Source: Leucothrix pacifica (GTDB lineage: Bacteria > Pseudomonadota > Gammaproteobacteria > Thiotrichales > Thiotrichaceae). Taken from it: DNA of 64,000 bases. The stretch is from the NCBI RefSeq assembly GCF_003172875.1, contig NZ_QGKM01000004.1, forward strand, positions 62,001 to 126,000. The letters are read 5' to 3'. Made by a program: the position numbers and the translations under genes. The notes under the pieces were generated by a model. That model saw only the letters and a list, made by a program, of their open reading frames with translations, did not search any database and was not told where the DNA came from. Numbering within the stretch: the stretch's first letter is position 1; every line of letters begins with the position of its first letter. Shown piece by piece: positions 53,174 to 63,340 of this stretch.

Positions 53174-55459
53174 TTACGGGTTAATAGTCACAAACACCTG
53201 AATCGCATTGGTACGGCCTAAGCTATCACTAATGGCATACCAAAAGCTGTCAGATCCTGAGTAACCCGATTTGGGGGTGTACACCAGCTGACTCCCTGAC
53301 TGAGTAATTCTTCCGCCGTTAACCGAATAGCTATTCACCTCAATGATCGACAAGCCGCTACCGATGTCATTTTGTAGCGGTAGTATTGTTACTGGTGAAT
53401 TCACACTGGTAGTAACCGAATCTGAAACCGCAACAGGGAAAGGCGCAGCACTGTCAGTAACCGTAATGACCACCTCACCACTGTTTGTGCGCCCAATTGA
53501 ATCACTAAACACATACCAAAGCTTGTCTTCACCAACAAAATCAGATTTTGGTGTATAAACTATCTTGCCATCAACAACGGATACTGACCCACCTAATAAT
53601 GACCAAGGGTTTGACTCTGTGACGTACAAACCAACACCATTATCATTCGCCACGACATCAAAGGTTGCCGTCGTATTTTTCGCGGTCGACACGGCGTCAG
53701 CGACACTGGTTGGATAAGCACCGGCATCGACACCTGTTACTGTAACGGTCACTGAGGTGCTATTCGTTCTTCCCTGAGAATCACTGAATGCATACCAGAA
53801 AGTATCATCACCCGCATAACCATTGCGAGGTGTGTAAACAGCCTGATTTCCTGACATCACTATGCTACCGCCATTATAGGAGGTGCTGTTAATATCAATA
53901 ATCGTCAGGCCTGCACCCGTATCGTTCGCAAATATATCAATACTTACGGACTGGCCCGCTGGCGTGGTCGCTGTGTCAGGATTCGCAATAGGGTAAGCAC
54001 TGGTATTAGTGCCTGTTACGGTCATGGTAATTTTCGTGCCATAGACAGCACCCGTAACATCTTTGATTGAGTACCAGAATACCTCAGTACCAGCATAACC
54101 AGCATCTGGTGTATAAACCACCTTACCATTACTGACGATCGCAGTTCCGTTAGCAGGGTCATTCAATTCATGAATACTGATACCAGTTCCTGTGTCATTC
54201 GCCATGACATCCAATGTAATAGATTGACCTGCTGGTGTAGTAGCAGCATCTTCGTTGGCGACCAAAGGCTCCGTTGCAATCGTTCCTAATGGATTTTTAT
54301 CATGCCAGTCACGAGGGATGATCTGAAAGTGATTACTATGCACGTCCATTTTCGGTGCATCCTCTGAGCGTGGCATGTGATAGAAAGAGACGCCAACCCA
54401 AGTCACTAAATCCTGACCACCCAATGATTCACCATTAGCAAACTCGTCCAAACTATCAGTGGTACAACTGTTTACACGCTGATTATGTGAGGCTATTTGC
54501 TCACAGCTTTTTGCACGAGTCACTACGAAATCATTGTAGGTAAATTGCTCGTTGGAAGGACCAATTTCACGATGCCCTGCTTCATCAAGACGAATCTCAT
54601 AACCCATCAAGTGGTTCTTGGCATTGCGTAAACTGCCGTCCCTGACAATCCACGAACGTTGAGTAGATGGTGAAATACTACGGGAAACTTCATTATTGAA
54701 TGTAGTCATGACACGTTGGCGCTGACCACCTGACGTATTGTAATTAATCTCCTGAACCACATCATTCGATGCAGTGCCGTTTAAGTCAAAGTCTAAACGC
54801 CAGAAGTAATTGTGCATGTGTGACAAGCCAATATTGCCAGAGCCTGACATCAACCATCCGTGTTGTGCTGCGCTACTACTAAAGCGTTGCAAAGAACCTG
54901 TGGCCAGTATTGACGGTTCAATCCGGCCATCGTCGTAAAACAGCCATTGTGGAATGTACACATAAGCACCCACTTTTGAGATGCTGAATATCTTTAGCGC
55001 TTCAGAAGTCGCTGTCGCTGACCCCACACGATAAGCAGCGCCCTTTTTTTGTATCTGGGAGCAGACTGCATCTTTCGTACCATATCGATGCATGGTGCCG
55101 CCTGGACACTCGGCACTGACCATGTCCCGGAGATAACCACCTCCCAGACCATAGTCCGACACATCATGATAACGTGCGCCATTATCATCATAAGGGACAT
55201 GAATCTGTGCAACCGCCGCATCCATCAGCACCATGCGACGAGTCCCGTCTTTTGGTGTGTAGTAAATGTGGTGATAACGAATTCCATGATTGTTATTGTG
55301 CGTCCAGCACATATCCCAACGGGCACCATTCGCCAGTGTTCGGTCAATCGAATACGCATCGGCGCAGTGTTCAGCGGCCTGTGCAGGACTAAAGCCCCAT
55401 AATAAAGCCCCTAAAAAGGCTAGCTTTAAAAAGACTTTGCGAGTCAATAACTGTTTCAT
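53174..55459 (-). CDS. Copper-amine-oxidase-like catalytic domain with four Ig-like repeats
   Basis: 761 residues with a signal peptide (cleavage near AQA). Residues about 30-390 match only the catalytic domain of copper amine oxidases. Landmarks are the Asp region HDVSDYGLGG, the copper His pair in LSHMHNYFWRLDFDL (about 213-215), and the third His region YHMPRSEDAPKM followed by PRDWHDKNP. The TPQ motif, normally Asn-Tyr-Asp/Glu, reads GAYVY (Tyr about 166), so the precursor Tyr is present but both neighbours are changed. The rest is four similar cadherin-like repeats (VMANDTGTGISI, YTPDAGYAGTEVFWYSI pattern). A surface or secreted role is likely; amine oxidase activity is uncertain. Confidence 0.8.
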   Translation of the reverse strand: MKQLLTRKVFLKLAFLGALLWGFSPAQAAEHCADAYSIDRTLANGARWDMCWTHNNNHGIRYHHIYYTPKDGTRRMVLMDAAVAQIHVPYDDNGARYHDVSDYGLGGGYLRDMVSAECPGGTMHRYGTKDAVCSQIQKKGAAYRVGSATATSEALKIFSISKVGAYVYIPQWLFYDDGRIEPSILATGSLQRFSSSAAQHGWLMSGSGNIGLSHMHNYFWRLDFDLNGTASNDVVQEINYNTSGGQRQRVMTTFNNEVSRSISPSTQRSWIVRDGSLRNAKNHLMGYEIRLDEAGHREIGPSNEQFTYNDFVVTRAKSCEQIASHNQRVNSCTTDSLDEFANGESLGGQDLVTWVGVSFYHMPRSEDAPKMDVHSNHFQIIPRDWHDKNPLGTIATEPLVANEDAATTPAGQSITLDVMANDTGTGISIHELNDPANGTAIVSNGKVVYTPDAGYAGTEVFWYSIKDVTGAVYGTKITMTVTGTNTSAYPIANPDTATTPAGQSVSIDIFANDTGAGLTIIDINSTSYNGGSIVMSGNQAVYTPRNGYAGDDTFWYAFSDSQGRTNSTSVTVTVTGVDAGAYPTSVADAVSTAKNTTATFDVVANDNGVGLYVTESNPWSLLGGSVSVVDGKIVYTPKSDFVGEDKLWYVFSDSIGRTNSGEVVITVTDSAAPFPVAVSDSVTTSVNSPVTILPLQNDIGSGLSIIEVNSYSVNGGRITQSGSQLVYTPKSGYSGSDSFWYAISDSLGRTNAIQVFVTINP

Positions 55460-55490
55460 GACACCCTCTCTACGGAATTTTTTATTGTGA

Positions 55491-56669
55491 TTACAATGGG
55501 TTTACCGAATGCCAATCCCTTGGCAACAATTTGAATCCATTCCAGCGCATACCGATAATGTTGTCATCTTCATCACGTGCCAGATGGTGGTAGCTTAGGC
55601 GGTTCCACACCACAACATCATTGCTGTTGATGTTTTGGGAGTTCGTGAAATCTTTCACATTGGCACCGCAGCCACCTGATGTGCTGTTGTCGACAGCAAA
55701 TCGCTCGCAAGCATTGTATCGAGTGAAAAACACATCATTGGCCAGCCAGGACTCGCCATTTGCACCGGTAGACTGGTGATCATAGTTAAGGAGCACTAAT
55801 TCGTATGAAATAGACGACACACCATTGGTTTGTAAGCCATCACGCACTCGCCAAAAGCGCTTTACCTCAGGACTAAAGTTTCGTGCAGCTTCACTGCTTA
55901 CCGTAGAGATAGACTTGCTCCGTTTTGTACGACTCACATCCAGACTACTGGTAATCTGCTCCACAATATCGTTGCTATTACTAGTGCCAAGATCAAAATC
56001 CATTCGCCAGAAATAATTATCAACAAAGCCAATACCGCCCTTCCCGTCTTGCTGCATAGGCCATGAGAAGTTCGGGTCGTAGCTAGTACGATTGATACTC
56101 CCACTCAAGCCAATCCTTGGCTCTATGGTGCCATTCTCATGAAACACCCACTCCTGTGTGTAGCTGTAGCTGCCCAGCTGAGATGCTGAAACCAGTGACA
56201 ATGCTTTACCGGATACCGCAACATTAGTGCCATACTTGTAAATGAATCCGGAGTCTTTTTGTGATTGACACATGACCGCCTTCCCGCCGGAATATTTCAG
56301 CTGGCCACCGCTGCATTCACTATTGGAAAGATTGATAAAGTTACTGCCACCCAGACCAAAGTCCGTTACCAAATATTCTGCGGCAGATCCGTCATCATAA
56401 TTGCGTTGAATTTGTGACAGAGACATCTCTCCGAGCACACGGCGTTGATTCTGCCCAGGTGCCTGATAACGTATATCACTGAGCACAATGCCCTCCTGAT
56501 CACGTGCTTCCCAACACATACTCCAGCTTGCACCAGTGGTCAGCGTACTTTGCAAGGTCTGACCTGATGGACAAGACGGATTTCCGGGTCTGGCTTCAGC
56601 ACTGGCGAATGGGTTCAGAAACAACACCACTGCTCCCAATGGCAATACTTTTTGAATCATTGATAACAT
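55491..56669 (-). CDS. Copper-amine-oxidase-like protein lacking copper ligands (probable pseudoenzyme)
   Basis: 392 residues with a signal peptide. It aligns throughout with the catalytic part of the next gene: VTDFGLGGSNF, GSYSYTQEWVFHENGTIEPR, NYFWRMDFDL and LPRDWHSVNP. Where the neighbour has SHMHNYF this protein has FVDNYF, so the His-x-His copper pair is lost. The TPQ region also lacks Asn and Asp/Glu. It is intact as a reading frame, which suggests a structural or regulatory partner rather than decay. Confidence 0.78.
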   Translation of the reverse strand: MLSMIQKVLPLGAVVLFLNPFASAEARPGNPSCPSGQTLQSTLTTGASWSMCWEARDQEGIVLSDIRYQAPGQNQRRVLGEMSLSQIQRNYDDGSAAEYLVTDFGLGGSNFINLSNSECSGGQLKYSGGKAVMCQSQKDSGFIYKYGTNVAVSGKALSLVSASQLGSYSYTQEWVFHENGTIEPRIGLSGSINRTSYDPNFSWPMQQDGKGGIGFVDNYFWRMDFDLGTSNSNDIVEQITSSLDVSRTKRSKSISTVSSEAARNFSPEVKRFWRVRDGLQTNGVSSISYELVLLNYDHQSTGANGESWLANDVFFTRYNACERFAVDNSTSGGCGANVKDFTNSQNINSNDVVVWNRLSYHHLARDEDDNIIGMRWNGFKLLPRDWHSVNPL

Positions 56670-56682
56670 TTCAGAACCTCGC

Positions 56683-57378
56683 TTAGTAACCCATACGTTG
56701 AGTCACAACGCCGGCTGACAGATTTACAATTGGACTAACTTCAAACACGATATTGTCATGGGTATAGAGCATTAGCTGGGCACAACGTTGCGCGCCGCAA
56801 CTACTACTGGCGCTATTCACCACATTCGGCATGCTGTCAGCAAAGAAGGTAAACGCTTTATAATTGAGTTGATCGATGGAATTCAGACTGTCACCCGTAA
56901 TACGCTTGTACTCTGCATTCAGAATGCTGCGTTCTTCGGGGTCATCCATCACGATATTCAAGGCACGCGTCAGTTCAGCCTGTGACATTGGTGGTTGCAT
57001 ATCTTTATGCCGTTTGGTGGAAATGACTTTATCCGTATCAAGATTAACGACTGCAATAATGAGTTCATCAGTGGCGTAGTCATAAGAGGTCACATCAGCC
57101 CAGCGTTGACCAATATTAGGGTCATTCTTGTCAAAGCGATGGGCCTCGACGCGCAGAAACTCAACCGTTGGTGTGGTCGCTGTATCCTCTGACTGAACTG
57201 CTACTCTCGCTGAGCGTGACGAGAATATTGACACTGCAGGGGCACTGGCGGCTACTTGCGCCAGACTTTTTGCCCGACTCACCTCACTATCAGAAACGGG
57301 ATCCATGCTATTAGCTTGTACAGCTGTGCTTAGTAGCAATGAACAAACCGTCGCAACCAACATTCGCTTATTTTTCAT
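56683..57378 (-). CDS. Secreted protein resembling amine oxidase N-terminal (N2/N3) domains
   Basis: 231 residues with a signal peptide (MKNKRMLVATVCSLLLSTAV, QA). The region FLRVEAHRFDKNDPNIGQRW through DELIIAVVNLDTDKVIS and PPMSQAELTRALNIVMDD resembles the two small alpha/beta domains that precede the catalytic domain in copper amine oxidases. The C-terminus has CGAQRCAQLMLY and EVSPIVNLSAGVV, also seen there. It lies 13 bp upstream of the pseudoenzyme gene, so the three genes look like a split oxidase. The homology is by eye and moderate. Confidence 0.6.
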   Translation of the reverse strand: MKNKRMLVATVCSLLLSTAVQANSMDPVSDSEVSRAKSLAQVAASAPAVSIFSSRSARVAVQSEDTATTPTVEFLRVEAHRFDKNDPNIGQRWADVTSYDYATDELIIAVVNLDTDKVISTKRHKDMQPPMSQAELTRALNIVMDDPEERSILNAEYKRITGDSLNSIDQLNYKAFTFFADSMPNVVNSASSSCGAQRCAQLMLYTHDNIVFEVSPIVNLSAGVVTQRMGY

Positions 57379-57506
57379 TATCGATCTGAGCCGGTGGCCT
57401 CAGCCTCATTATTTGTTGAACATTTAATGAGGCTAGTTTAGGACGGCAGATCTATAAAAGTATTTTGAACACTGGATTAATGGAAATAAGCATCCGACAA
57501 GTGGAA

Positions 57507-58712
57507 TTATACGGCTGCAACTTTCTCTGCTGCGGGGGCTTTTAACTTCAACCATAGCACTGATATCAACATTATCGTAATGGCAGGTAGCACGCCAAGA
57601 TTGACCATCTGCCAGCCGAAGTGATGCTGCAAAAAGCCCGCAAATAGCGAAGCTGCAGCAACTGTTGAGAACATAATAAAGTCATTAGTCGCTTGGGCTT
57701 TGGCCTTTTCGGCTGGCAGATAAGCGTCGGTGAGTAATGACGTTCCACCAATAAATAAGAAATTCCAGCTTAAGCCTAAAAACACTAAGCCCATCCAGAA
57801 ATGCCAGGTAGACGTACCCAGTAAGTTGGTTGAAATAGATAACAAACCCAGTATCACACCCGCTAACAAAACATTCAGCACTCCAAAGCGCTTGATCAAG
57901 CTACCGGTAAAAAAAGACGGCGCAAACATCGCCAACACATGCCATTGAATGACAAAGGCAGTGGTTGAGAAATCATGCTCATGATGCTTCATCGCCAGCG
58001 GCGTTGCGGTCATCACCAATGTCATCACGCTATAACCAAAAGTACAGCAAATCACCGCCACTAAAAACTTCGGCTGCTGAAACAACTGTAATACTGAGCG
58101 AGAAGTTTCATTGACTTGTTGCTCTTCAGGCGCTGGCAGTTTTATGAAGAACAGCACGACCATCACCACAATGTAGATCAGTGCTGCCAATAAATACGCA
58201 CCAGCATAATCGGTTTCAGGAAATAATGGCTGACCCAGCTTTGCCAGATTCGGCCCGATAAATGCAGCAATCACGCCACCTACCATGACATAAGAAATCG
58301 CTTTGCTCTTGATGCTAGCGGGTGCGATATCAACCGCTGCAAAACGGAAATACCCACCAAAGCCATTAAATACGCCGACTAATGCTGTTCCTAGCGTAAA
58401 ACCCCAGAAGCTGGCATTCAAGATCGACCACATCGCGATCAATCCACCACATAAACCAATCACTGACGCCAGATAAAATCCCGCCTTACGCCCCCATCGT
58501 TTCATTAAGAATGAAGCCGGGATACTGGTCGCCATTAAAGCAAGAAACTGAGCAGACAACGGCAAGGTAGCCAGTGACTTATCATCCGCTAATGCCAACC
58601 CCACTAATGATGCAACGGCCACCATTAAGATGGTATTGGTCATCATTAAAGCCTGGCACAGCGCCAATAAATAAACTGACGCGGGCATTTTTGAGCGTTG
58701 GGTAGTCGACAT
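57507..58712 (-). CDS. MFS transporter
   Basis: 401 residues with about twelve hydrophobic helices in two halves. The loop after helix 2 reads FLMKRWGRKAGFY, the MFS motif A pattern, and LIKRFGVLNVLLAG is the matching loop of the second half. The substrate cannot be inferred. It is divergent from purH. Confidence 0.85.
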   Translation of the reverse strand: MSTTQRSKMPASVYLLALCQALMMTNTILMVAVASLVGLALADDKSLATLPLSAQFLALMATSIPASFLMKRWGRKAGFYLASVIGLCGGLIAMWSILNASFWGFTLGTALVGVFNGFGGYFRFAAVDIAPASIKSKAISYVMVGGVIAAFIGPNLAKLGQPLFPETDYAGAYLLAALIYIVVMVVLFFIKLPAPEEQQVNETSRSVLQLFQQPKFLVAVICCTFGYSVMTLVMTATPLAMKHHEHDFSTTAFVIQWHVLAMFAPSFFTGSLIKRFGVLNVLLAGVILGLLSISTNLLGTSTWHFWMGLVFLGLSWNFLFIGGTSLLTDAYLPAEKAKAQATNDFIMFSTVAAASLFAGFLQHHFGWQMVNLGVLPAITIMLISVLWLKLKAPAAEKVAAV

Positions 58713-58840
58713 AAAGTTTGTGCCTAATTATATGAATTTCAAAATGGTACTCACCATAAGACTTATGCGATACTCGCGTCTATCTTTTTTCCGGATAAAT
58801 AATCCGCTATTTAACAAACCGTTCTATCAAGGATTTCCCC

Positions 58841-60415
58841 ATGTCACAAGCGACCTCACGCCCAGTCCAACGAGCGTTAATCAGTGTTTCTGATAAGTCA
58901 GGCATCGTCGATTTTGCCCGTCAGCTACACCAGCTAAATGTTGAAATATTATCAACCGGCGGAACCGCCAAACTGCTTGCTGATGAAAACATTCCGGTTA
59001 TCGAAGTTTCTGATTACACTGGTTTTCCGGAAATGATGGACGGACGAGTGAAGACCCTTCACCCCAAAATTCATGGTGGTATTCTGGCGCGCCGTGGCAC
59101 GGATGATGCGGTGATGCAGGAACATAATATTCCGGGCATTGACCTGATTGTGGTTAATCTCTACCCATTTGAAGCGACAGTATCAAATCCGGATTGCTCC
59201 CTAGAAGATGCTATTGAGAACATCGATATTGGCGGGCCGACAATGGTTCGTGCCAGTGCCAAGAACCACGCGCATGTGGCTATCGTTGTTGACCCTAACG
59301 ACTATGACCACGTCATCGGCCAGCTAACCGACAATAGTGGCGTAATCGAAGCCGATAGTCGCTTTAAGATGGCGGTTAAAGCATTTGAACACACCGCTCG
59401 TTATGACGGCATGATCGCGAACTACTTAGGCAAAATCGTTGAAAACGGCAAGCCAGAAGGTTTTGCGACGACTTTCAACACGCAACTTACGCTGGCTCAA
59501 ACCATGCGTTACGGTGAGAACCCACATCAGAATGCAGCGTTCTATATAGAGCCAAACAATAGTCAAGCCTGTATCGCCTCAGCTAAGCAACTGCAAGGCA
59601 AGGAGCTGTCATACAATAATATTGCTGACACTGACGCGGCTTTGGAATGTGTTAAGCAATTCGTTGAGTCCCCTGCTTGTGTGATTGTGAAACATGCTAA
59701 TCCCTGTGGTGTGGCAAAAGCCAATACCTTGTTAGAAGCTTATGACAAAGCCTTCCAGACAGATCCTGAATCTGCCTTTGGTGGCATCATCGCTTTCAAT
59801 CAGCCCTTAGATACAGTAACCGCTCAGGCCATTGTTGATCGTCAGTTTGTTGAAGTCATTATTGCTCCATCCGTTGAAGATGGTGTGAGCGACATTGTCG
59901 CTGCTAAGAAAAATGTTCGTTTACTTACTTGTGGTGCATTTGATCAATCATCAACTCATCTGGACTACAAACGTGTGACGGGCGGTTTGTTGGTTCAGGA
60001 CAGTGACCAGTTGCTGTATCAGGAACTAAACATTGTGTCTGCTCGTGCACCAAGCGAAGAAGAAATGCGCGACATGCTGTTTGCATGGAAAGTGGCTAAA
60101 TACGTAAAATCCAATGCTATCGTCTATGCTAAAGACAACCGCACTGTTGGAGTTGGCGCAGGTCAGATGAGCCGTATCAACTCAGCGCGTATTGCAGGAA
60201 TTAAAGCTGAGCACGCTGGTTTAGTAGTACCGGGTTCAGTGATGGCATCAGATGCTTTCTTTCCGTTTAAAGACGGTATTGAAGCAGCGGCAGAGGCCGG
60301 TATTGCAGCGGTCATCCAACCAGGTGGCTCAATGCGTGATGCTGAGGTGATTGAAGCGGCAGATGCTGCGGGTATGGCGATGATCTTTACAGGTATGCGT
60401 CACTTTAGACATTAA
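58841..60415 (+). CDS. purH: Bifunctional AICAR formyltransferase / IMP cyclohydrolase
   Basis: 524 residues, full length. The N-terminal methylglyoxal-synthase-like cyclohydrolase domain has [18 protein letters not shown] and [18 protein letters not shown]; the transformylase domain has [21 protein letters not shown] and [17 protein letters not shown]. It catalyses the last two steps of IMP synthesis, which feeds guaB and guaA. AGGA precedes the ATG by 8 nt. Confidence 0.97.
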   Translation: MSQATSRPVQRALISVSDKSGIVDFARQLHQLNVEILSTGGTAKLLADENIPVIEVSDYTGFPEMMDGRVKTLHPKIHGGILARRGTDDAVMQEHNIPGIDLIVVNLYPFEATVSNPDCSLEDAIENIDIGGPTMVRASAKNHAHVAIVVDPNDYDHVIGQLTDNSGVIEADSRFKMAVKAFEHTARYDGMIANYLGKIVENGKPEGFATTFNTQLTLAQTMRYGENPHQNAAFYIEPNNSQACIASAKQLQGKELSYNNIADTDAALECVKQFVESPACVIVKHANPCGVAKANTLLEAYDKAFQTDPESAFGGIIAFNQPLDTVTAQAIVDRQFVEVIIAPSVEDGVSDIVAAKKNVRLLTCGAFDQSSTHLDYKRVTGGLLVQDSDQLLYQELNIVSARAPSEEEMRDMLFAWKVAKYVKSNAIVYAKDNRTVGVGAGQMSRINSARIAGIKAEHAGLVVPGSVMASDAFFPFKDGIEAAAEAGIAAVIQPGGSMRDAEVIEAADAAGMAMIFTGMRHFRH

Positions 60416-60436
60416 TACACCTTGAAATGTCACTAG

Positions 60437-60477
60437 AAAAAAGCCGCTGGGTAGTGATACCTCAGCGACTTTTTTTC
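60437..60477 (+). terminator. Intrinsic terminator after purH
   Basis: CGCTG-GGTA pairs with TACC-T-CAGCG around GTGA with one bulged base, flanked by an A-run and seven T. It can serve purH and perhaps the opposing RDD-TIR gene. Confidence 0.82.
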
Positions 60478-60562
60478 GTTAATACTGCTGAACACCATAT
60501 AAATATTACAATACCTATATGTTGATTTGCTTTGGGATATGAAAAATAAAAAGAATCATAAG

Positions 60563-61699
60563 CTAAGAATCCGAAATAGCCGTAATCACCACTAAAGCCG
60601 CAAAAATAATCAAGCCAATCGACCAACTTCTGGCATGTGATGACACCACTCTAAACCTCGCAAACGACGCTAGACCAAACACCGCTCCAATGATGCCCAG
60701 CAAACCACCCGCAATGGCATCCTGAGTGGCGACCACATCTTCCGAGACCATCATCATGCCGCAAAACGAGAAAAACAAACTCGTGAAATTTCTCCAGCCA
60801 ATCTTTCTTGGATCTTCGGTATAAAGGTAGATTGCCTCAATGACTTTGCGAATATCAGCGTTCCAGTCATCATCTCTGATAATAATCGGCTCAATAAATG
60901 CCAGGTCTTTTATCCGATCTGGTAAGTCATCAGAGTGTAGTCTAGGTGCATTATCAACTAATACCGGCACCACCTTAAAATCGTTCTTAAGTGCTGTGGC
61001 AATTTCCATCGCCACATAGTCATCGGGATCATCAAGGCGTCTGGTGCCGTCAGGATTTCTTTGATCTAACCAGCCATCACCGATTACAACGAGCATCACG
61101 GCACAGCTCTTAAGCGACTCTTCGATACCCTGCTTCCAGTTTGAACCACCCACCAAGGACGACTTATCGTGAAAGATAGCGTTGTAACCGAAATTAGCTG
61201 CAATGGCATCGCTGACTCTACCGGCTTGCATCAGTGACACTTTCTGTCGGTAGTTGATAAAGATTTTCCTACGTGGGCCAGAACTAATCACGCTTGTTTT
61301 GGCAAGCTTGTCATGCCAACCCTGCTTTTTTATATCAAATGCAATCCAGATGACACCCAGCATTAGCGCAGCGACAGAAACTATGGATGAGAAGAAACGA
61401 ATGAGGTATTGAGACTTACTTGGAGCTTCGCCGGTTTCCAGATCAATAATCGACAAACCAAATAATCGCTTTCCGGGTGAAGCCGCCATGAACAACCAGA
61501 ATGGCATTATCACCATTGACGCAGCGATGAGCTGAAGACCAATATTGAGGAGTGTTAACTCCCAAGGCTCACCTAACTTGACAGTTTCCGGGGTAATCAG
61601 CAGTGACAAACAGACAAAGACGATTTGAATCAGAACATAGTCAACCGCGAAGGAAAAAATCCTCAGCCAAAAGCCTGCATATTGACGCCTCTGCAACAT
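60563..61699 (-). CDS. RDD membrane domain fused to a TIR domain
   Basis: 378 residues. Residues about 1-140 are an RDD membrane domain (YAGFWLRIFSFAVDYVLIQI, SPGKRLFGLSIID, KKQGWHDKLAKT). Residues about 144-285 are a bacterial TIR domain: KIFINYRQ, AIFHDKSSLVGGSNWKQGIE, AVMLVVIGDGWLD, DDYVAMEIATALKNDFKVVP. The Glu in YVAMEIATAL (about 230) aligns with the NADase Glu of TIR enzymes. Two or three helices close the protein. Possible roles are membrane-anchored NAD cleavage or signalling in stress or phage defence (inference). It is followed 16 bp upstream by a plain RDD gene. Confidence 0.82.
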   Translation of the reverse strand: MLQRRQYAGFWLRIFSFAVDYVLIQIVFVCLSLLITPETVKLGEPWELTLLNIGLQLIAASMVIMPFWLFMAASPGKRLFGLSIIDLETGEAPSKSQYLIRFFSSIVSVAALMLGVIWIAFDIKKQGWHDKLAKTSVISSGPRRKIFINYRQKVSLMQAGRVSDAIAANFGYNAIFHDKSSLVGGSNWKQGIEESLKSCAVMLVVIGDGWLDQRNPDGTRRLDDPDDYVAMEIATALKNDFKVVPVLVDNAPRLHSDDLPDRIKDLAFIEPIIIRDDDWNADIRKVIEAIYLYTEDPRKIGWRNFTSLFFSFCGMMMVSEDVVATQDAIAGGLLGIIGAVFGLASFARFRVVSSHARSWSIGLIIFAALVVITAISDS

Positions 61700-61715
61700 G
61701 AATCATCCCCGCAAC

Positions 61716-62225
61716 TTATGAAGCCTTCACGACTTTTGTGCCGGCTACTAAATCATGTAGACAACGACGCTCCTTACCAAAGATAAACAGAATATCGACA
61801 AGCGCTAACAAACTACCTATGACTGGTATGCTCGCCACCACATTCAACGGAAGCACACGTAACAGGAATATTTTTGACAACGGCAGAATCTTATCTGTTT
61901 TATAGGAGACGATGCGTGTACCAACCAGTTTTTTACCTACAGTTTGACCATCTCTGGCAAGGAAATATCCGTGGATAACAAAGTACATCACCAAGGCTAA
62001 AACACCCAGCATGATAGTCTGCAGAATACTGCCAGCTCCCGTCATCATACTTTCCCAATAACCCGTGATATAAATTAGCGGGAATGTCACTAAGATACTG
62101 ATAATCGCATCGATAACAGCGCCACCAAATCGAGCGCCGCGCGTGGCTAGCTCAATGTGTTTATTGCTATCGCTTTCTGTTTGAAGATTTGATGTTGGCG
62201 CTGCATAGGGATTTTGTTCATTCAT
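61716..62225 (-). CDS. RDD-family membrane protein
   Basis: 169 residues with three to four hydrophobic helices. The RDD pattern is clear: RGARFGGAVIDAIISILVTF near the N-terminus, RDGQTVGKKLVGTRIVSYKT in the middle, and RRCLHDLVAGTKVVKAS at the end. Function unknown; some RDD proteins are ion exchangers. It is first in a two-gene unit with the RDD-TIR fusion. Confidence 0.88.
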   Translation of the reverse strand: MNEQNPYAAPTSNLQTESDSNKHIELATRGARFGGAVIDAIISILVTFPLIYITGYWESMMTGAGSILQTIMLGVLALVMYFVIHGYFLARDGQTVGKKLVGTRIVSYKTDKILPLSKIFLLRVLPLNVVASIPVIGSLLALVDILFIFGKERRCLHDLVAGTKVVKAS

Positions 62226-62341
62226 ATTGATATCCTTGTTACCGGCGATTAGAGTAAGTCTCAGGAAACTAAAACTTTACGCTAATCGCCAAAAAAATGT
62301 AACTTTGATAACAATATTAAGTCAACTTTTGTAAGAATAGC

Positions 62342-63214
62342 TTAAGCAATCCCCGCCTGATTCTTAGCCGCACGCACCGTGTTATACATCAGACAAGCAA
62401 TTGTCATTGGGCCAACACCACCCGGTACAGGAGTAATCGCTCCTGCAACTTCTTTAGCGGCATCAAAATCAACATCACCAACCAGTCGGTTCTTTTCCAA
62501 GGCTTCATCGTAGATACGATTAATACCTACATCTATCACCGTCGCTCCCGGCTTAATCCAGTCGCCCTGAATGAAGTGAGGAATACCCACAGCTGCCACC
62601 AAAATATCCGCTCCACGACAGACTTCAGGCAAATCCTGAGTGCGTGAATGCGCAATGGTCACTGTACAACTTTGCTGTAATAACAAAGCTGCCATGGGCT
62701 TGCCCACGATATTAGAGCGACCCACTACAACCGCATTTTTCCCACTTAAGTCACCCAGCTCATCCTGTAGCAACATCAAAGAACCTAACGGTGTACAAGG
62801 TACCATGTTGTTTTGGCCAACCGATAAAGCACCAACATTGCTGATATGGAAGCCATCCACATCTTTATCCGGACTGATCGCATTGATAACAGCGTCACTA
62901 TTGATCTGCTTGGGAACCGGTAACTGCACCAAAATACCATGCACTTCAGGATCATTATTTAAGTCATCGATCAGCGATAATAATTCTGCTTCAGAGGTCG
63001 TATCATCAAGGTGGTGAGAGCGAGAATCGATGCCCAACTGTGCGCAGCGTCTTACTTTAGCGCCCACATATGTCGCGCTTGCAGGGTCTTCTCCAACTAA
63101 CACCACGGCAATACAGGGCGATAACTGCTTGTCCTGCTTTAATGAGGCAACTTCATCGGCTAGCTTGTCGCACAGACGGTCAGCAAAGGCTTTTCCATCA
63201 ATTAACTTGCTCAT
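62342..63214 (-). CDS. folD: Methylenetetrahydrofolate dehydrogenase / cyclohydrolase
   Basis: About 290 residues from the ATG at 63214, which has GGAG 8 nt upstream; a GTG at 63220 is in frame. The catalytic segment [25 protein letters not shown], the NADP-binding [17 protein letters not shown] and the C-terminal [16 protein letters not shown] are all present. It makes 10-formyl-tetrahydrofolate, the cofactor used by purH. Confidence 0.96.
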   Translation of the reverse strand: MSKLIDGKAFADRLCDKLADEVASLKQDKQLSPCIAVVLVGEDPASATYVGAKVRRCAQLGIDSRSHHLDDTTSEAELLSLIDDLNNDPEVHGILVQLPVPKQINSDAVINAISPDKDVDGFHISNVGALSVGQNNMVPCTPLGSLMLLQDELGDLSGKNAVVVGRSNIVGKPMAALLLQQSCTVTIAHSRTQDLPEVCRGADILVAAVGIPHFIQGDWIKPGATVIDVGINRIYDEALEKNRLVGDVDFDAAKEVAGAITPVPGGVGPMTIACLMYNTVRAAKNQAGIA

Positions 63215-63340
63215 TGACACTTCTCCAACGGGAACTTTAAAAAAATAGCGATAATGATGGGGATGCGCTTGATAAGTGTCAATGCAATAAAGCTAGGTAT
63301 TAGCGTTAAATGTACTAATGAGTCGGACACCGGAGGTAAA

